Shown piece after piece: positions 36,383 to 47,010 of a DNA stretch of 64,000 bases. The position numbers and the translations under genes are program-made. The notes under the pieces were generated by a model. That model made no database searches and was not told the origin of the DNA. It saw only the letters and a program-made list of their open reading frames with translations. Where the stretch lies: the NCBI RefSeq assembly GCF_025143825.1, contig NZ_CP083560.1, positions 2,728,001 through 2,792,000 on the forward strand, read 5' to 3'. Each line of letters opens with the position of its first letter. Position 1 is the stretch's first letter. The DNA is from Sulfitobacter sp. S223. Its GTDB lineage: Bacteria > Pseudomonadota > Alphaproteobacteria > Rhodobacterales > Rhodobacteraceae.

Positions 36383-37749
36383 ACAGCAGCCTGACGGCGG
36401 CGGATACCGGGCAACACTGTGCGCCAGAAGCGGACATTCAGCAGTATCGCCGCAACACCAAGGCCGATGCCAAGACCCGCCCAGACGCCGATCCCCTCAA
36501 GACCCAGCGTAAAGCCCAGCAGATAGGACGTCGGTACACCGATGGCCCAATAGCTGATGGCGGCATAGATCATTGGCATGCGCGTATCCTGCACACCGCG
36601 CAATACCCCAAGAGCAATGGCCTGCGTCCCGTCAACAAGCTGGAACAGCCCTGCCATAAACAGAATGCCGACGCCTATCTGCAATATCTGTTCCCGCGCA
36701 GGGTCGTCCGGCAGGATAAAGATGCCGATGAAGACTTGCGGGAAAAGGAAAAACAACGAAACGGTTATGACAGAAAAAACGAGCGATATTGCTGTCACAA
36801 CCACTGCGCCGCGCGCCAGATGCGCGGAATCGCTGCGCCCATAAGCATTGCCCGCCCGCACAGTACCAGCGTTGCTCAGCCCCAGATGCACCATGAAAGT
36901 GATTGAGGCGAGCTGCACCGCGATGCCATGCGCCGCAAGCGGAATTGTCCCCAGCCAGCCCATCATAACAGCCGATGCCGCGAATAGCCCGACTTCGCTC
37001 AGAGATGTAATAGAGATAGGCCAACCAAGGCGGAACACCTGTGCCAGCATGTCCCAATCCGCACGCCAAAGGCGGACAAACAGGTCATGTTGCGGTACGA
37101 AAATACGCACATAAAGTACTACACCGACAAGGGAGACGACCTGCGTGCTAAGAGAGGCAATCGCAGCGCCGACAACGCCCATCTCTGGCGCGCCCCAATT
37201 GCCAAAGATCAGGGCATAGTTCACCATAGCATTGGTAATCGCCGCCAAAACGGTGATCCATAGCACCACCTGCGTCCGTTCAAGCGCAGCCAGATAGCTT
37301 TTCAGAACCATCACAAAAAGAGCAGGCAAAATGCCCCAGCCCGCGACAGCCAGATAACCGGAGCCACGGATGACCACGTCCTCCTCCTGCCCCAACAGGC
37401 GCAGGATTGGCGCGGCAAAGACCATCAGCGGCAAAGCCAGCAGCGCGAATCCAAAACTTAACCATAAGCCCATGCGCGTGGCGCGGCGGATCGAAACCTC
37501 GTCACCTTCCGCCTGAAAAGAAGCAACCATCGGCATCACAGCCCAAGCAAACCCTGAGCCAAAGATAAAGATCACAAAGAAATAGGTAGAGGCCAGCGTG
37601 ACAGCAGCCAGCGCCTCTACGCCATACCATCCCAGCATAACGGTATCGGTCACACCGATCGCCATTTGGGCAAGATGCCCACCAATAAGCGGCAATCCAA
37701 GCGTCGCAATAGCCTTAGCGTGGCCGCGGGGAGACATGATCTTTTTCAT
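36379..37749 (-). CDS. MATE-family efflux transporter
   Basis: A 456-residue, twelve-helix inner-membrane protein. The N-terminal half begins GLPLIGGHLAQMAIGVTDTVMLGWYG, and the second half repeats it with LGWPISITSLSEVGLFAASAVMMGWLG; the C-terminal GVQDTRMPMIYAAISYW is typical of NorM-type members. It exports cationic compounds using Na+ or H+. It stands alone on the minus strand. Confidence 0.9.
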   Translation of the reverse strand: MKKIMSPRGHAKAIATLGLPLIGGHLAQMAIGVTDTVMLGWYGVEALAAVTLASTYFFVIFIFGSGFAWAVMPMVASFQAEGDEVSIRRATRMGLWLSFGFALLALPLMVFAAPILRLLGQEEDVVIRGSGYLAVAGWGILPALFVMVLKSYLAALERTQVVLWITVLAAITNAMVNYALIFGNWGAPEMGVVGAAIASLSTQVVSLVGVVLYVRIFVPQHDLFVRLWRADWDMLAQVFRLGWPISITSLSEVGLFAASAVMMGWLGTIPLAAHGIAVQLASITFMVHLGLSNAGTVRAGNAYGRSDSAHLARGAVVVTAISLVFSVITVSLFFLFPQVFIGIFILPDDPAREQILQIGVGILFMAGLFQLVDGTQAIALGVLRGVQDTRMPMIYAAISYWAIGVPTSYLLGFTLGLEGIGVWAGLGIGLGVAAILLNVRFWRTVLPGIRRRQAAV

Positions 37750-37878
37750 AGTCCCTGTCTATGCTCAGGAACTCTCCGGCGAAAGTCGTGAATTGATTGC
37801 GCAGACGGTATTGTGATGTTGCGTCATTTAGAGAGGCAATGATTGTGTGGAGCAGCAGCATCGGCTTAGGCTTGCCTC

Positions 37879-39057
37879 ATGAATACAGATGCTCCCCAGA
37901 CCCGCATCGATCGGATCACGCCCTACGCACCGGAACTGGCTGCCCGCGGCCCTTTCCGGATCGGTGTCCGCACCACCATGATCACGCTGCAGGACCAACC
38001 GGATGTGGCCACCTGTGCGCCAGATGGCGCCGAACGCCAGCTTCCCTTGGAAATCTGGTATCCGGCAACATCGGATACTGAATCAGGCGGGACCTACGAC
38101 ACCCTGCTGCGCTGCGGAGAGACACGCGCGGTGTTGGCCGGTCAGGCCCGTCGTGACGCGCCAGCGGCCAAGGACCTGCGCGCGCCCCTTGTGGTTATCA
38201 GTCACGGCTACCCCGGCAACCGTTATCTGATGGTGCATCTCGCCGAAAGCCTCGCGGCAGAAGGCTATGTTGTGGCGGCTTGCGATCACACCGGCAGCAC
38301 CTATGACAATCAGGCCGATTTTGGCAGCACATTGCTGCACAGGCCGCTTGACCAGTGCGGTATATTGGCGGCCATGGGCGTTATGGGCGGTGACATCGGC
38401 GCGCTTGTCGATTGCAGCAACGCCGGATTGATCGGGTATTCCATGGGCGGTTATGGTGCGCTTATCACGGGTGGTGCAGGCCTGACCAAAACCGCCGTGG
38501 ATTTTCAGCGCGCCCCACCTGCCCGCCTGTTGGAACGGCATGTGGCCGGATCAAACAGCCATACAGCGCTGATGGATAACCGCTTCAAAGCAATCATCAC
38601 CATCGGACCTTGGGGTGGGCTTTACGGTATGTGGGATGCCGAAGGACTGGCGGCCCTGAAAATACCCGCGCTTATCATGGCTGGTACCAACGATACCGTT
38701 TCGGGCTACGGCGCAATGCGCGACATTTTCGAAGCGGCCACTGGCGTGGACCGACACTTGCTGAGCTTTCAACATGCAGGCCACAACGCCGCAGCACCTT
38801 ATCCCGCGCCGGAAGCCTCTTACGCAGTGTCTGGGAAACTTGGCTGGGCACCGTTTGAACATTACGGCGATCCGGTCTGGGATACGGTGGTGATGAACAA
38901 CATCGCCCAACATTACGCGACAGCGTTTTTCGGCCTGCACCTGAAGCAGAACACAGACATGGCGGCCTATCTGGAAGACGGGTTCAGGGGATTTCGCGAC
39001 GGCACTTCAACGGGCCTTCGGTTCGAAAGTCGAAACAGGGAGAGAGACAATGGTTGA
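37879..39057 (+). CDS. Alpha/beta hydrolase, dienelactone hydrolase/PAF-acetylhydrolase-like
   Basis: A 392-residue hydrolase without a signal peptide. An early IGVRTTMITL segment and LPLEIWYPA match the PAF-AH-like group; oxyanion region VVISHGYPGNR near residue 112, nucleophile elbow GLIGYSMGGYGA with Ser near 188, Asp in AGTNDTVSG near 270 and His in QHAGHNAA near 296. The next hydrolase overlaps its 3' end by eight bases. Confidence 0.82.
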   Translation: MNTDAPQTRIDRITPYAPELAARGPFRIGVRTTMITLQDQPDVATCAPDGAERQLPLEIWYPATSDTESGGTYDTLLRCGETRAVLAGQARRDAPAAKDLRAPLVVISHGYPGNRYLMVHLAESLAAEGYVVAACDHTGSTYDNQADFGSTLLHRPLDQCGILAAMGVMGGDIGALVDCSNAGLIGYSMGGYGALITGGAGLTKTAVDFQRAPPARLLERHVAGSNSHTALMDNRFKAIITIGPWGGLYGMWDAEGLAALKIPALIMAGTNDTVSGYGAMRDIFEAATGVDRHLLSFQHAGHNAAAPYPAPEASYAVSGKLGWAPFEHYGDPVWDTVVMNNIAQHYATAFFGLHLKQNTDMAAYLEDGFRGFRDGTSTGLRFESRNRERDNG

Positions 39058-39919
39058 GCAATGGACCGAAACGACCGAACTGAACGGAGAGCAATTTTTC
39101 GTCCGCCACTGGGGCGACCGGAACGCGCCGCGGTTGTTGATGCTACACGGCTTCCCAGAGTATTCGGGGGCTTGGGCCGATCTTGCGCCGCTGCTTGGGG
39201 CGCGGTTTCATTGCATAGCGCCTGACCAGCGCGGCTATGGGCAAAGCTGGCGTCCGGCAGAAGTAGAACAGTACAAGACTGCACTGTTGGTGTCGGATAT
39301 GGTTGCGCTGATCGGGGATGAACCGCTGATCGTGCTTGGCCATGATTGGGGCGCATCGGTGGCTTACGCCTTGGCTATCTCCCATCCTGAACTGGTGTCC
39401 AAACTGATCATTATGAACGGCGTTCATCCTGCACCGTTCCAACGCGAGCTGGCCAAGGGCGGCCCGCAAACAGACGCGTCACAATACATCCACTTCCTGC
39501 GGCGGGAAGGATCAGAAGACATTTTGGCAGCTGATGACTTTGCCAAACTCATGGGGTTGTTTTCGGCGCATATGGGCATGGAATGGCTTTCTGGTGAAAC
39601 GTTGGCGAACTACAAGGCTGCGTGGCGCGATGCTGCTGGGCTGCGCGGGATGATCAACTGGTACCGCGCATCACCTTTGAAGCTGGGGCAGAAAGGCGAG
39701 GCAATTAACGGGCTCTCCTTCGATCCCGCGCGACTGCAAGTGCGGTGTCCGCATTTGTTGGTCTGGGGCACAGCAGACACAGCATTGATGTCCGCGGCAA
39801 CCGAAGGTTTAGAGGAATACGCGCCCGATCTTACCCGTGTAGAGATCGAAGGCGTGGACCACTGGCTACATCATCAAAAGCCTCAAGAGGTGGCAGAAGC
39901 AATTCTCGACTGGCTCTAG
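39050..39919 (+). CDS. Alpha/beta hydrolase, epoxide-hydrolase-like
   Basis: A 289-residue protein with HGFPEYSGAW near residue 34, nucleophile GHDWGASVA (Asp about 103) and C-terminal His in EGVDHWLHHQ near 270. The Asp nucleophile in GHDWG is shared by soluble epoxide hydrolases and haloalkane dehalogenases; HGFPE before it supports epoxide hydrolase. It overlaps the preceding hydrolase by eight bases and converges on the next gene with a shared CTAG. Confidence 0.85.
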   Translation: MVEQWTETTELNGEQFFVRHWGDRNAPRLLMLHGFPEYSGAWADLAPLLGARFHCIAPDQRGYGQSWRPAEVEQYKTALLVSDMVALIGDEPLIVLGHDWGASVAYALAISHPELVSKLIIMNGVHPAPFQRELAKGGPQTDASQYIHFLRREGSEDILAADDFAKLMGLFSAHMGMEWLSGETLANYKAAWRDAAGLRGMINWYRASPLKLGQKGEAINGLSFDPARLQVRCPHLLVWGTADTALMSAATEGLEEYAPDLTRVEIEGVDHWLHHQKPQEVAEAILDWL

Positions 39920-40524
39920 CGATGGTTCCAGTCGTCGGGATTGTCCGAATTATTCGGGCTCAGCCCGATGATATCGCCATCGGTTGAACAGCCCAGCCCC
40001 AACACAGTGCGGTTGGCGTAAGAGAAATACGCGGTGACCTGATTGATCTCCAAAATCTCGCCGTCATCCCAACCGGCCATGCGCAATGCTTCAACATCCA
40101 TCTGGACCATATCTGCGGGGCACTGTGTAAGCCTTTGCGCATAGCGCATCGCCGCATGCTGGCGCGCGTCCAGAGGCATGGCCGGAATGTCGTCTGCTTC
40201 AATCGCGTCGCGCAAGGCAACCGATCGTGAATTATCGCCCAGCAACCTCTTCATTCCGGCGAAGTGATGCTCGACGCAGTAGGCGCACCCATTGAGATGC
40301 GACACCCAAACGCCCAAGGCCTCCAGAAACCACTTTGGTATCGTGTTGCCACTGTGGTGCAGAATGTACTTATACACCGCCATATGCGCTTCCATCGTGT
40401 GGGGGCGAAGGGAATGCATCATCATGATATTATCGACATTATTCCCCGGCCCGGTCACCCGTTCATAAAGCTGCCTAAGCTTGCCGGTCGCCGCGTCAAA
40501 AGGAATTGTTCTGATCCAAGCCAT
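39916..40524 (-). CDS. AhpD-like carboxymuconolactone decarboxylase-family protein (peroxidase-related)
   Basis: A 202-residue all-helical protein. The redox motif is CAYCVEHH near residue 91, i.e. the CxxC plus His pattern of AhpD-type alkylhydroperoxidases, with MHSLRPHTMEAHMAVYKYIL upstream of it. ATG at 40524 is preferred over the longer frame to 40605. Likely a thiol peroxidase or reductase acting on organic peroxides; partner unknown. Confidence 0.83.
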   Translation of the reverse strand: MAWIRTIPFDAATGKLRQLYERVTGPGNNVDNIMMMHSLRPHTMEAHMAVYKYILHHSGNTIPKWFLEALGVWVSHLNGCAYCVEHHFAGMKRLLGDNSRSVALRDAIEADDIPAMPLDARQHAAMRYAQRLTQCPADMVQMDVEALRMAGWDDGEILEINQVTAYFSYANRTVLGLGCSTDGDIIGLSPNNSDNPDDWNHR

Positions 40525-40818
40525 AAGAATACTTTCGGTTCGAGAGGAGCTACTGTGCCATCTTAGCAGTGAAGCGCGTGAGGTATATATTCTGCACGCA
40601 AACATCTGCGCCTTTAGACCAATACGCGAACTGCCACAGCTACACTGCGCCCCATCGCGTTCAAACTAAAACAGTCAAAAATGCCGGAGTACACTTCAGG
40701 CAGGAAAGCCTGAAAAAATTCACGCATCTGACGGTTTTTAGACAAGCACACTAAGCTTGCAATGCTATTGCCCGACAAAACAGTGGGATCGCCATCGTGA
40801 CAAACCCCGCATAAAATA

Positions 40819-41560
40819 ACGGAGGAGCTATCGGTAACGATAGGCGTCTCCCGCCGAACTTCTTCGCGACGCGCTTGAACCCGAAATCCACAGGCATCAT
40901 CGGTGTGATCATCCCGCACCTCAATGACCTGTTCTTCACAAAACTTATGGAAACAGTTGCAATTGCCGCGATGGAGGCCGGACTCTCCGTACTCACACAG
41001 TACGCGCAGTCGGACGCTGCGATCAACGTGACCAGTCTGCGTCGCCTAGACTGAAATCTAGGCTACCATTTGCGCCGATGGATTCACGCCCTGTGACAAT
41101 GCCGAACATCGATTCTCCGGCCAAACCACCTGCAAAGCACTGGCTTGATTACAGAAACCTTCGTCGCGTTGGCGCGCCTCCAGCATTTCGTGCCAGGGCT
41201 TGCGTGAATTTCAACGCAATGACCCAGGAACGTCTACATCGCCAAGATGGAGGAACCGGGTTTCAAGCCAAACATAACAGGGACGAAACTGCGCGGCGAA
41301 GATTGGCATTTTGAAGATCACTGACAAGCTGTACGAGAGGCCGAATTCGCCAATGGCCGCTTAACGGACAGCTCGATTCTCGGCACACATTACCGCGACG
41401 CCACCGGCGCGCCACACGCTGCAGCCCGGCATGGGTTGAGTCTGGCCGCACCTTGAAGGGCGGACTGCGGATCGCCGACCATGACGATGATCCCTTCTGC
41501 CCTTACTCTATCCGGCCCTGACTACGCTGGCGCAGAAGCAACATGGTGAAAGCGCAACTT
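40819..41560 (+). pseudogene. Decayed LacI-family regulator
   Basis: No intact gene lies in 40606-41979. Fragments of one LacI protein can be read in order over shifting frames: an HTH remnant TEELSVTIGVSRRTSSRR (40819 on), then after a frame change NFFATRLNPKSTGIIGVII and PHLNDLFFTKLMETVA (40855-41055), later KMEEPGFKPNITGTKLRG (about 41242), QAVREAEFANGRL, and finally IADHDDDP (about 41475) and LTTLAQK (about 41518). There are several stops and frameshifts. The 40606-40818 stretch before it holds only a small hairpin (40695-40714). Confidence 0.75.
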
Positions 41561-41614
41561 CTTGCTCCATGGTGAATTTCACCAATCACTTTACGTGTGT
41601 AAGAATAGGGCACC

Positions 41615-41782
41615 ATGTCGATCAAGAAAACACTGCTGCCCAGCGCCGTCAGCTTTTGGCAGGCTGCATGAATCACACCCGCAGAATGCGACGCCACAAC
41701 AATCTTAATCGTGACCGTAAACACCGGCGACATGGTCCGTATGCAGGGCCTGGTGGACGACGTCAGCCAGAACGTAGACCTT
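41615..41782 (+). pseudogene. Truncated ABC sugar/polyol-binding protein, N-terminal remnant
   Basis: ATG at 41615 opens MSIKKTLLPSAVSFWQAA, then an in-frame TGA, then ATTILIVTVNTGDMVRMQGL and VDDVSQN. This is the signal peptide and mature N-terminus of a family 1 binding protein of the sorbitol/mannitol type (compare the usual TVNNGDMVRMQ-L-DDF). It stops abruptly near 41782 at the junction with mannitol-dehydrogenase sequence. The nonsense codon and truncation show it is dead. Confidence 0.65.
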
Positions 41783-41789
41783 GGTTCTG

Positions 41790-41939
41790 CAAGGCAGACC
41801 CCACGCATGGTTGAACCAGCGCGAGATCTTAGGCGATCTGACCCGGAACGCGGCCTTCCAACAGAGAATTCGCCACTGGCTGTCGCTTATCTGGTCAGAG
41901 TGGCTCGAAACTGCATTGCGGACCTATATCAAAGGATAG
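41790..41939 (+). pseudogene. Mannitol dehydrogenase C-terminal remnant
   Basis: Frame from about 41790 to the TAG at 41937-41939 reads HAWLNQREILGDLTRNAAF then QQRIRHWLSLIWSEWLE and ALRTYIKG. This resembles the C-terminal helices of polyol/mannitol 2-dehydrogenases (usual form WL-REIFGDL----F---). It directly abuts the binding-protein remnant, so transporter membrane and ATPase genes plus most of the dehydrogenase appear to have been deleted. Confidence 0.55.
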
Positions 41940-41979
41940 TCCGACGCATCGCAGGCGGCCCGGATCATGATCGGACCGC

Positions 41980-42648
41980 TCATTTGCGCAGGCGCGTAAA
42001 CACCATTTTCTGTTCATGCAAAACGGCCTTATCCCCGATCCATGCATAAGCCAGCAGCGCTGGCTCGCGGTCACCTACGGTGATGCGGTGCAGATGATCT
42101 GGCGGGTTGAAAATCATTGATCCGGGTACGTAGACGCCTTGGTGGTTTTCAGACACCGCCCCTGAGAGGCAGACATAGCTTTCTGTGATGCCTTTGTGGG
42201 CATGAGCGGGATAGGTGCATGCGGGCGCGAACAAAACCACGCCAAGAATGATCTCATCACTGACGACCGGGCCATTCTGCCCCGCAAGCTCGGCGTAGGC
42301 ATAACTGTTCGCCAGCCCCTTTGGAACTTTCTCATAGCCATATTGCCAGCTGAGTTGTGAATCGATTGCGTCCAGCGCGCGTACCACTGGCGCCAGCACC
42401 CCCTGTCGCCCTTCATCCAGCGCCCTGCGCAAATGAGCCGTGACCGGCTTTTCCGCTCTTGGCTGTAACTGCACAACGGCATTGTTTCTCATCAGACGCC
42501 CAATGGCTTCGCGGACTTTGCGCTGGTGGCTGCGAATGCGGTCGCTGCCGCCAGCAGGCAGGTAGCGGTATAGTTCTTCATATTCTTGCAACAGATACCG
42601 CCAATCAGGTATGTCGCGCAGAGTTTGGGTAGTAAGCGAATTTTCCAT
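41980..42648 (-). CDS. dddL: Dimethylsulfoniopropionate lyase DddL
   Basis: A 222-residue cupin DMSP lyase. The C-terminal cupin shows FAPACTYPAHAHKGITES (two His and Glu metal ligands near residues 142-150) and NPPDHLHRITVGD (third His near 183); the helical N-terminal half with WRYLLQEYEELYRYLPAGG and SWQYGYEKVPKGL matches DddL rather than DddQ/W. It splits DMSP into DMS and acrylate. It is transcribed away from parE and ends 41 bases from the polyol-locus remnant; no other ddd gene is adjacent. Confidence 0.9.
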   Translation of the reverse strand: MENSLTTQTLRDIPDWRYLLQEYEELYRYLPAGGSDRIRSHQRKVREAIGRLMRNNAVVQLQPRAEKPVTAHLRRALDEGRQGVLAPVVRALDAIDSQLSWQYGYEKVPKGLANSYAYAELAGQNGPVVSDEIILGVVLFAPACTYPAHAHKGITESYVCLSGAVSENHQGVYVPGSMIFNPPDHLHRITVGDREPALLAYAWIGDKAVLHEQKMVFTRLRK

Positions 42649-42828
42649 GGTTCGGCTCCGTCTATTGTCATTGCCTAGCCCGAGTGCACCCTTCCGAAAA
42701 GAAAAAACTGCACAATCATCGACGATCGCCGTATTTGCCTGTGGATTAGACGATCACGGCGATTGCCCCGCCGCCCGTAGCCTGTCAAAATAGCCGCCAA
42801 TCAAAAGCAACAGCAGCAGGCACACACC

Positions 42829-44786
<1,958 letters not shown>

Positions 44787-44790
<4 letters not shown>

Positions 44791-45659
44791 GTGAGGGACT
44801 ACATCCCGTAGCAAGCAAACTAGTTGATGACTGGTTCATTACAAGTGCTGAAGAAGACTATCTGGTTGCAAGATGGGCAAACCAGAACGGAATTTTACAT
44901 CAGTATTGCTGGAGCGCCGCTCAATGTATCGAAAAAATCGTCAAAGCGGCTCTACTGAAAAGAAAATTGCCAACACGTGAAGGAAAGAACAACGGTGCGC
45001 ACGACCTCGTAGCGCTATTTGAACTCCTCATGAAATCGCCAATGGGGTGCCAAATTCCGGCAACACTGGACCTGCACCTCCCAGTAGAAATCATTTCTGC
45101 TCAGGGCATCTACTCACAATTTCTTGAACCCACCGACACAGTCAAAATCATTAGCTCAATCTCAGAAAATGGTGATCCAAATAGCAGATATAGAGCAACG
45201 CCTCGGGTAAGGCACGCGCGTTTGGAGGTACATCAGCTCGACGCACTTTTTCTACTGTTGAGAACTGTAGCAGGACGACCTCTAGATAATGACAAAGCCG
45301 TTCTGAAACGTATCACTGGAGAGCAGGAACTAGCTAACCTCCACTTCAAAGACCTTTTCTTCTATCTTCAAGGTAGTATCGAAGGTTTGTCGAAGATAAT
45401 TACAAATCAGAACTTAGCATTTTTTCCCAGCTGCTTCAGCATGGAGCAACCTTTTGAGTCTGTTTTTTCGATGCGCAGCAACAGCTACCCTATAAGAAAA
45501 TATAACGCTGAATTATTCAATGAGAACGACGAGATAGAAGATCTTGGTTGGTTGATGCGAAATTCGCGAATACCTGGGAGCGTCAAAACAGATCTGGAAA
45601 AGATTGCGCACGAGATACGCGATCGTCAAAGCTCTCGGAGATCCGCCAATTCGTCATAG
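44787..45659 (+). CDS. HEPN-domain-like protein, AT-rich, coupled to parE
   Basis: A 290-residue, mainly helical protein. The N-terminal part (WFITSAEEDYLVARWANQ then QYCWSAAQCIEKIVKAALL) has the layout of HEPN domains. An R-x6-H candidate RHARLEVH is near residue 146; a classical HEPN RNase motif is R-x4-6-H, so activity is possible but unproven. Start is a TTG at 44787 overlapping the parE stop (TTGA), with GGAGGAG about nine bases upstream. Base use is strikingly AT-richer than parE, suggesting transfer. No MNT antitoxin partner is adjacent. Confidence 0.7.
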
Positions 45660-45748
45660 GCAAGTGGCCCTGCTACACTTTAGGAATTGCCAAGACTGAC
45701 CTGTCTGTCGCTGAAAGCAAAAATTCAACAAATACCGCCATGGATTGA

Positions 45749-46144
45749 TTACTCCTGTATCCCCCGCAAATACGCCACCAAATCTACAATCGCGCGGCTG
45801 GTCATCACCGGCTGGCCGCTCTCGGTTTTGAGGATCGTATCATCCCCCGCAAAGAACTCGCCGTAGACCGGCATCGGTGATCCGTGGCTAACCAGCGGGT
45901 CGCTGCCGTCGATGCGCATGACCACGCGGCGGGTCGGGAAGCCGTCGTGACGCTCGGACAGGTCGCGCAGGGAGGGAGGCTGCAATATCAGTGCCGCAGC
46001 CAATGGCCCCTTGCCGCGCCCGTCTGCGCCGTGACAGACCGCGCAATGTTGATCGTACAGCGCAGCGCCAGCTTGCGCGTCTTGGGCCAAAGCGATGGCG
46101 GGTGAAAGAAGCAAAGCAGCGATGGTTGCGATTGGAAATTTCAT
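45749..46144 (-). CDS. Periplasmic c-type cytochrome
   Basis: A 131-residue protein with signal peptide (to about residue 20, ALAQD), one haem-binding motif CAVCH near residue 34-38, and a distal Met in MPVYGEFF near 100. A class I cytochrome c that would carry electrons in the periplasm. AGGAGGAA lies just before the ATG. An FNR-like site stands 53-66 bases upstream. Confidence 0.9.
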   Translation of the reverse strand: MKFPIATIAALLLSPAIALAQDAQAGAALYDQHCAVCHGADGRGKGPLAAALILQPPSLRDLSERHDGFPTRRVVMRIDGSDPLVSHGSPMPVYGEFFAGDDTILKTESGQPVMTSRAIVDLVAYLRGIQE

Positions 46145-46196
46145 ATAAATTCCTCCTGAGTTACCTCAAGCTTGGACCGACCTTTCCCGCCGCGCT

Positions 46197-46210
46197 CTGA
46201 TCTGTGTCAA
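46197..46210 (-). promoter_or_regulatory. Possible FNR/FnrL box upstream of the cytochrome gene
   Basis: CTGA-TCTGTG-TCAA differs at one base from the TTGA-N6-TCAA core of FNR-type sites. Distance to the cytochrome start is about 53 bases. A single imperfect match can arise by chance. Confidence 0.3.
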
Positions 46211-46328
46211 TAAATGCAGTCATGCCCCGCAATATCGCATCAAAAACTCACTTTTTCACGTGCCGCTCTTCTTTTGCTACCGCTGATTTGGGGTTGTACT
46301 GACGTTTACGCAACGCCTTAATGGCGCC

Positions 46329-47009
46329 ATGCGTACCGCCCTCATCTTACTGCTTTTCCTTGCCGCCTGTGGCCGCCCCCTTACCAGTGCAGAGCGGGCG
46401 TTTGCGGCGGATATCCATGGACCGACGCTGGATTATTCGCGGGTGCGCCTGCACGACGGGGCGCCCACGCGGGCCGTGACGTTCAAGCGCAAACCGCGGC
46501 CGCGCACGACATGTAGAGAGCTGATTTTCCCGCCCCATCCGCCAGAAGAGACGGTGATCACCACCAAACCTGCGGCAGTTGCGATCTATAACACGGTTCT
46601 TTTTGACAAGGACTGGTTCCTTGAGGACTATCTGCCCGATTACCCTGATCGGATCGGTTTGGTTGCGGCCATGCTGCTAAGCCATGAGCTGACCCATGTC
46701 TGGCAATGGCAGAACCGCAAGGTCACAGGTTATTCCCCCCTGAAGGCCGCGACGGAGCATAGCCAAAGCGATGATCCTTATTTGTTTGACCTGAGGGACC
46801 GCAATTTCCTTGATTTCGGATATGAGCAGCAAGGTTCGATCGTGGAGGAGTTTGTGTGCTGTCGCGCGCTACAGCCCCAAGGGGCGCGGACCAAGCGGCT
46901 GCACAGCCTTGTGGCGCAGGTAATGCCGGTGATACCCCTGCCGCAAAGCCCTGCCTATGATGTGGGTCTGCCGTGGGACGGTGTGGACCTCAACCGTATT
47001 TGCCAATGA
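46329..47009 (+). CDS. Lipoprotein with HExxH zinc-protease-like motif
   Basis: A 226-residue predicted lipoprotein: hydrophobic signal ending LLFLAAC (Cys 14). The motif SHELTHVWQ near residues 118-126 contains HExxH; downstream DEYLF-like acidic segments and IVEEFVCCRA (about 176) could supply a third ligand Glu. It recalls DUF4157-type predicted metallopeptidases. Five conserved-looking Trp/Tyr around the motif suggest a true fold. No partner gene; the next gene converges after one base. Confidence 0.6.
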   Translation: MRTALILLLFLAACGRPLTSAERAFAADIHGPTLDYSRVRLHDGAPTRAVTFKRKPRPRTTCRELIFPPHPPEETVITTKPAAVAIYNTVLFDKDWFLEDYLPDYPDRIGLVAAMLLSHELTHVWQWQNRKVTGYSPLKAATEHSQSDDPYLFDLRDRNFLDFGYEQQGSIVEEFVCCRALQPQGARTKRLHSLVAQVMPVIPLPQSPAYDVGLPWDGVDLNRICQ

Positions 47010-47010
47010 G

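Noticed and set aside
40695..40714. Terminator TTCAGGC/GCCTGAA after the AhpD-like gene start
   Set aside because: It is upstream, not downstream, of that leftward gene, and only an A-run follows on the plus strand, so it is not a standard terminator.
40751..41026. 91-codon minus-strand open frame in the decayed region
   Set aside because: It is the reverse of the LacI remnant; the plus strand gives recognisable LacI fragments while this frame does not.
41503..41808. 101-codon minus-strand open frame in the decayed region
   Set aside because: Opposite to LacI-end and binding-protein remnants; no family and no ribosome site.
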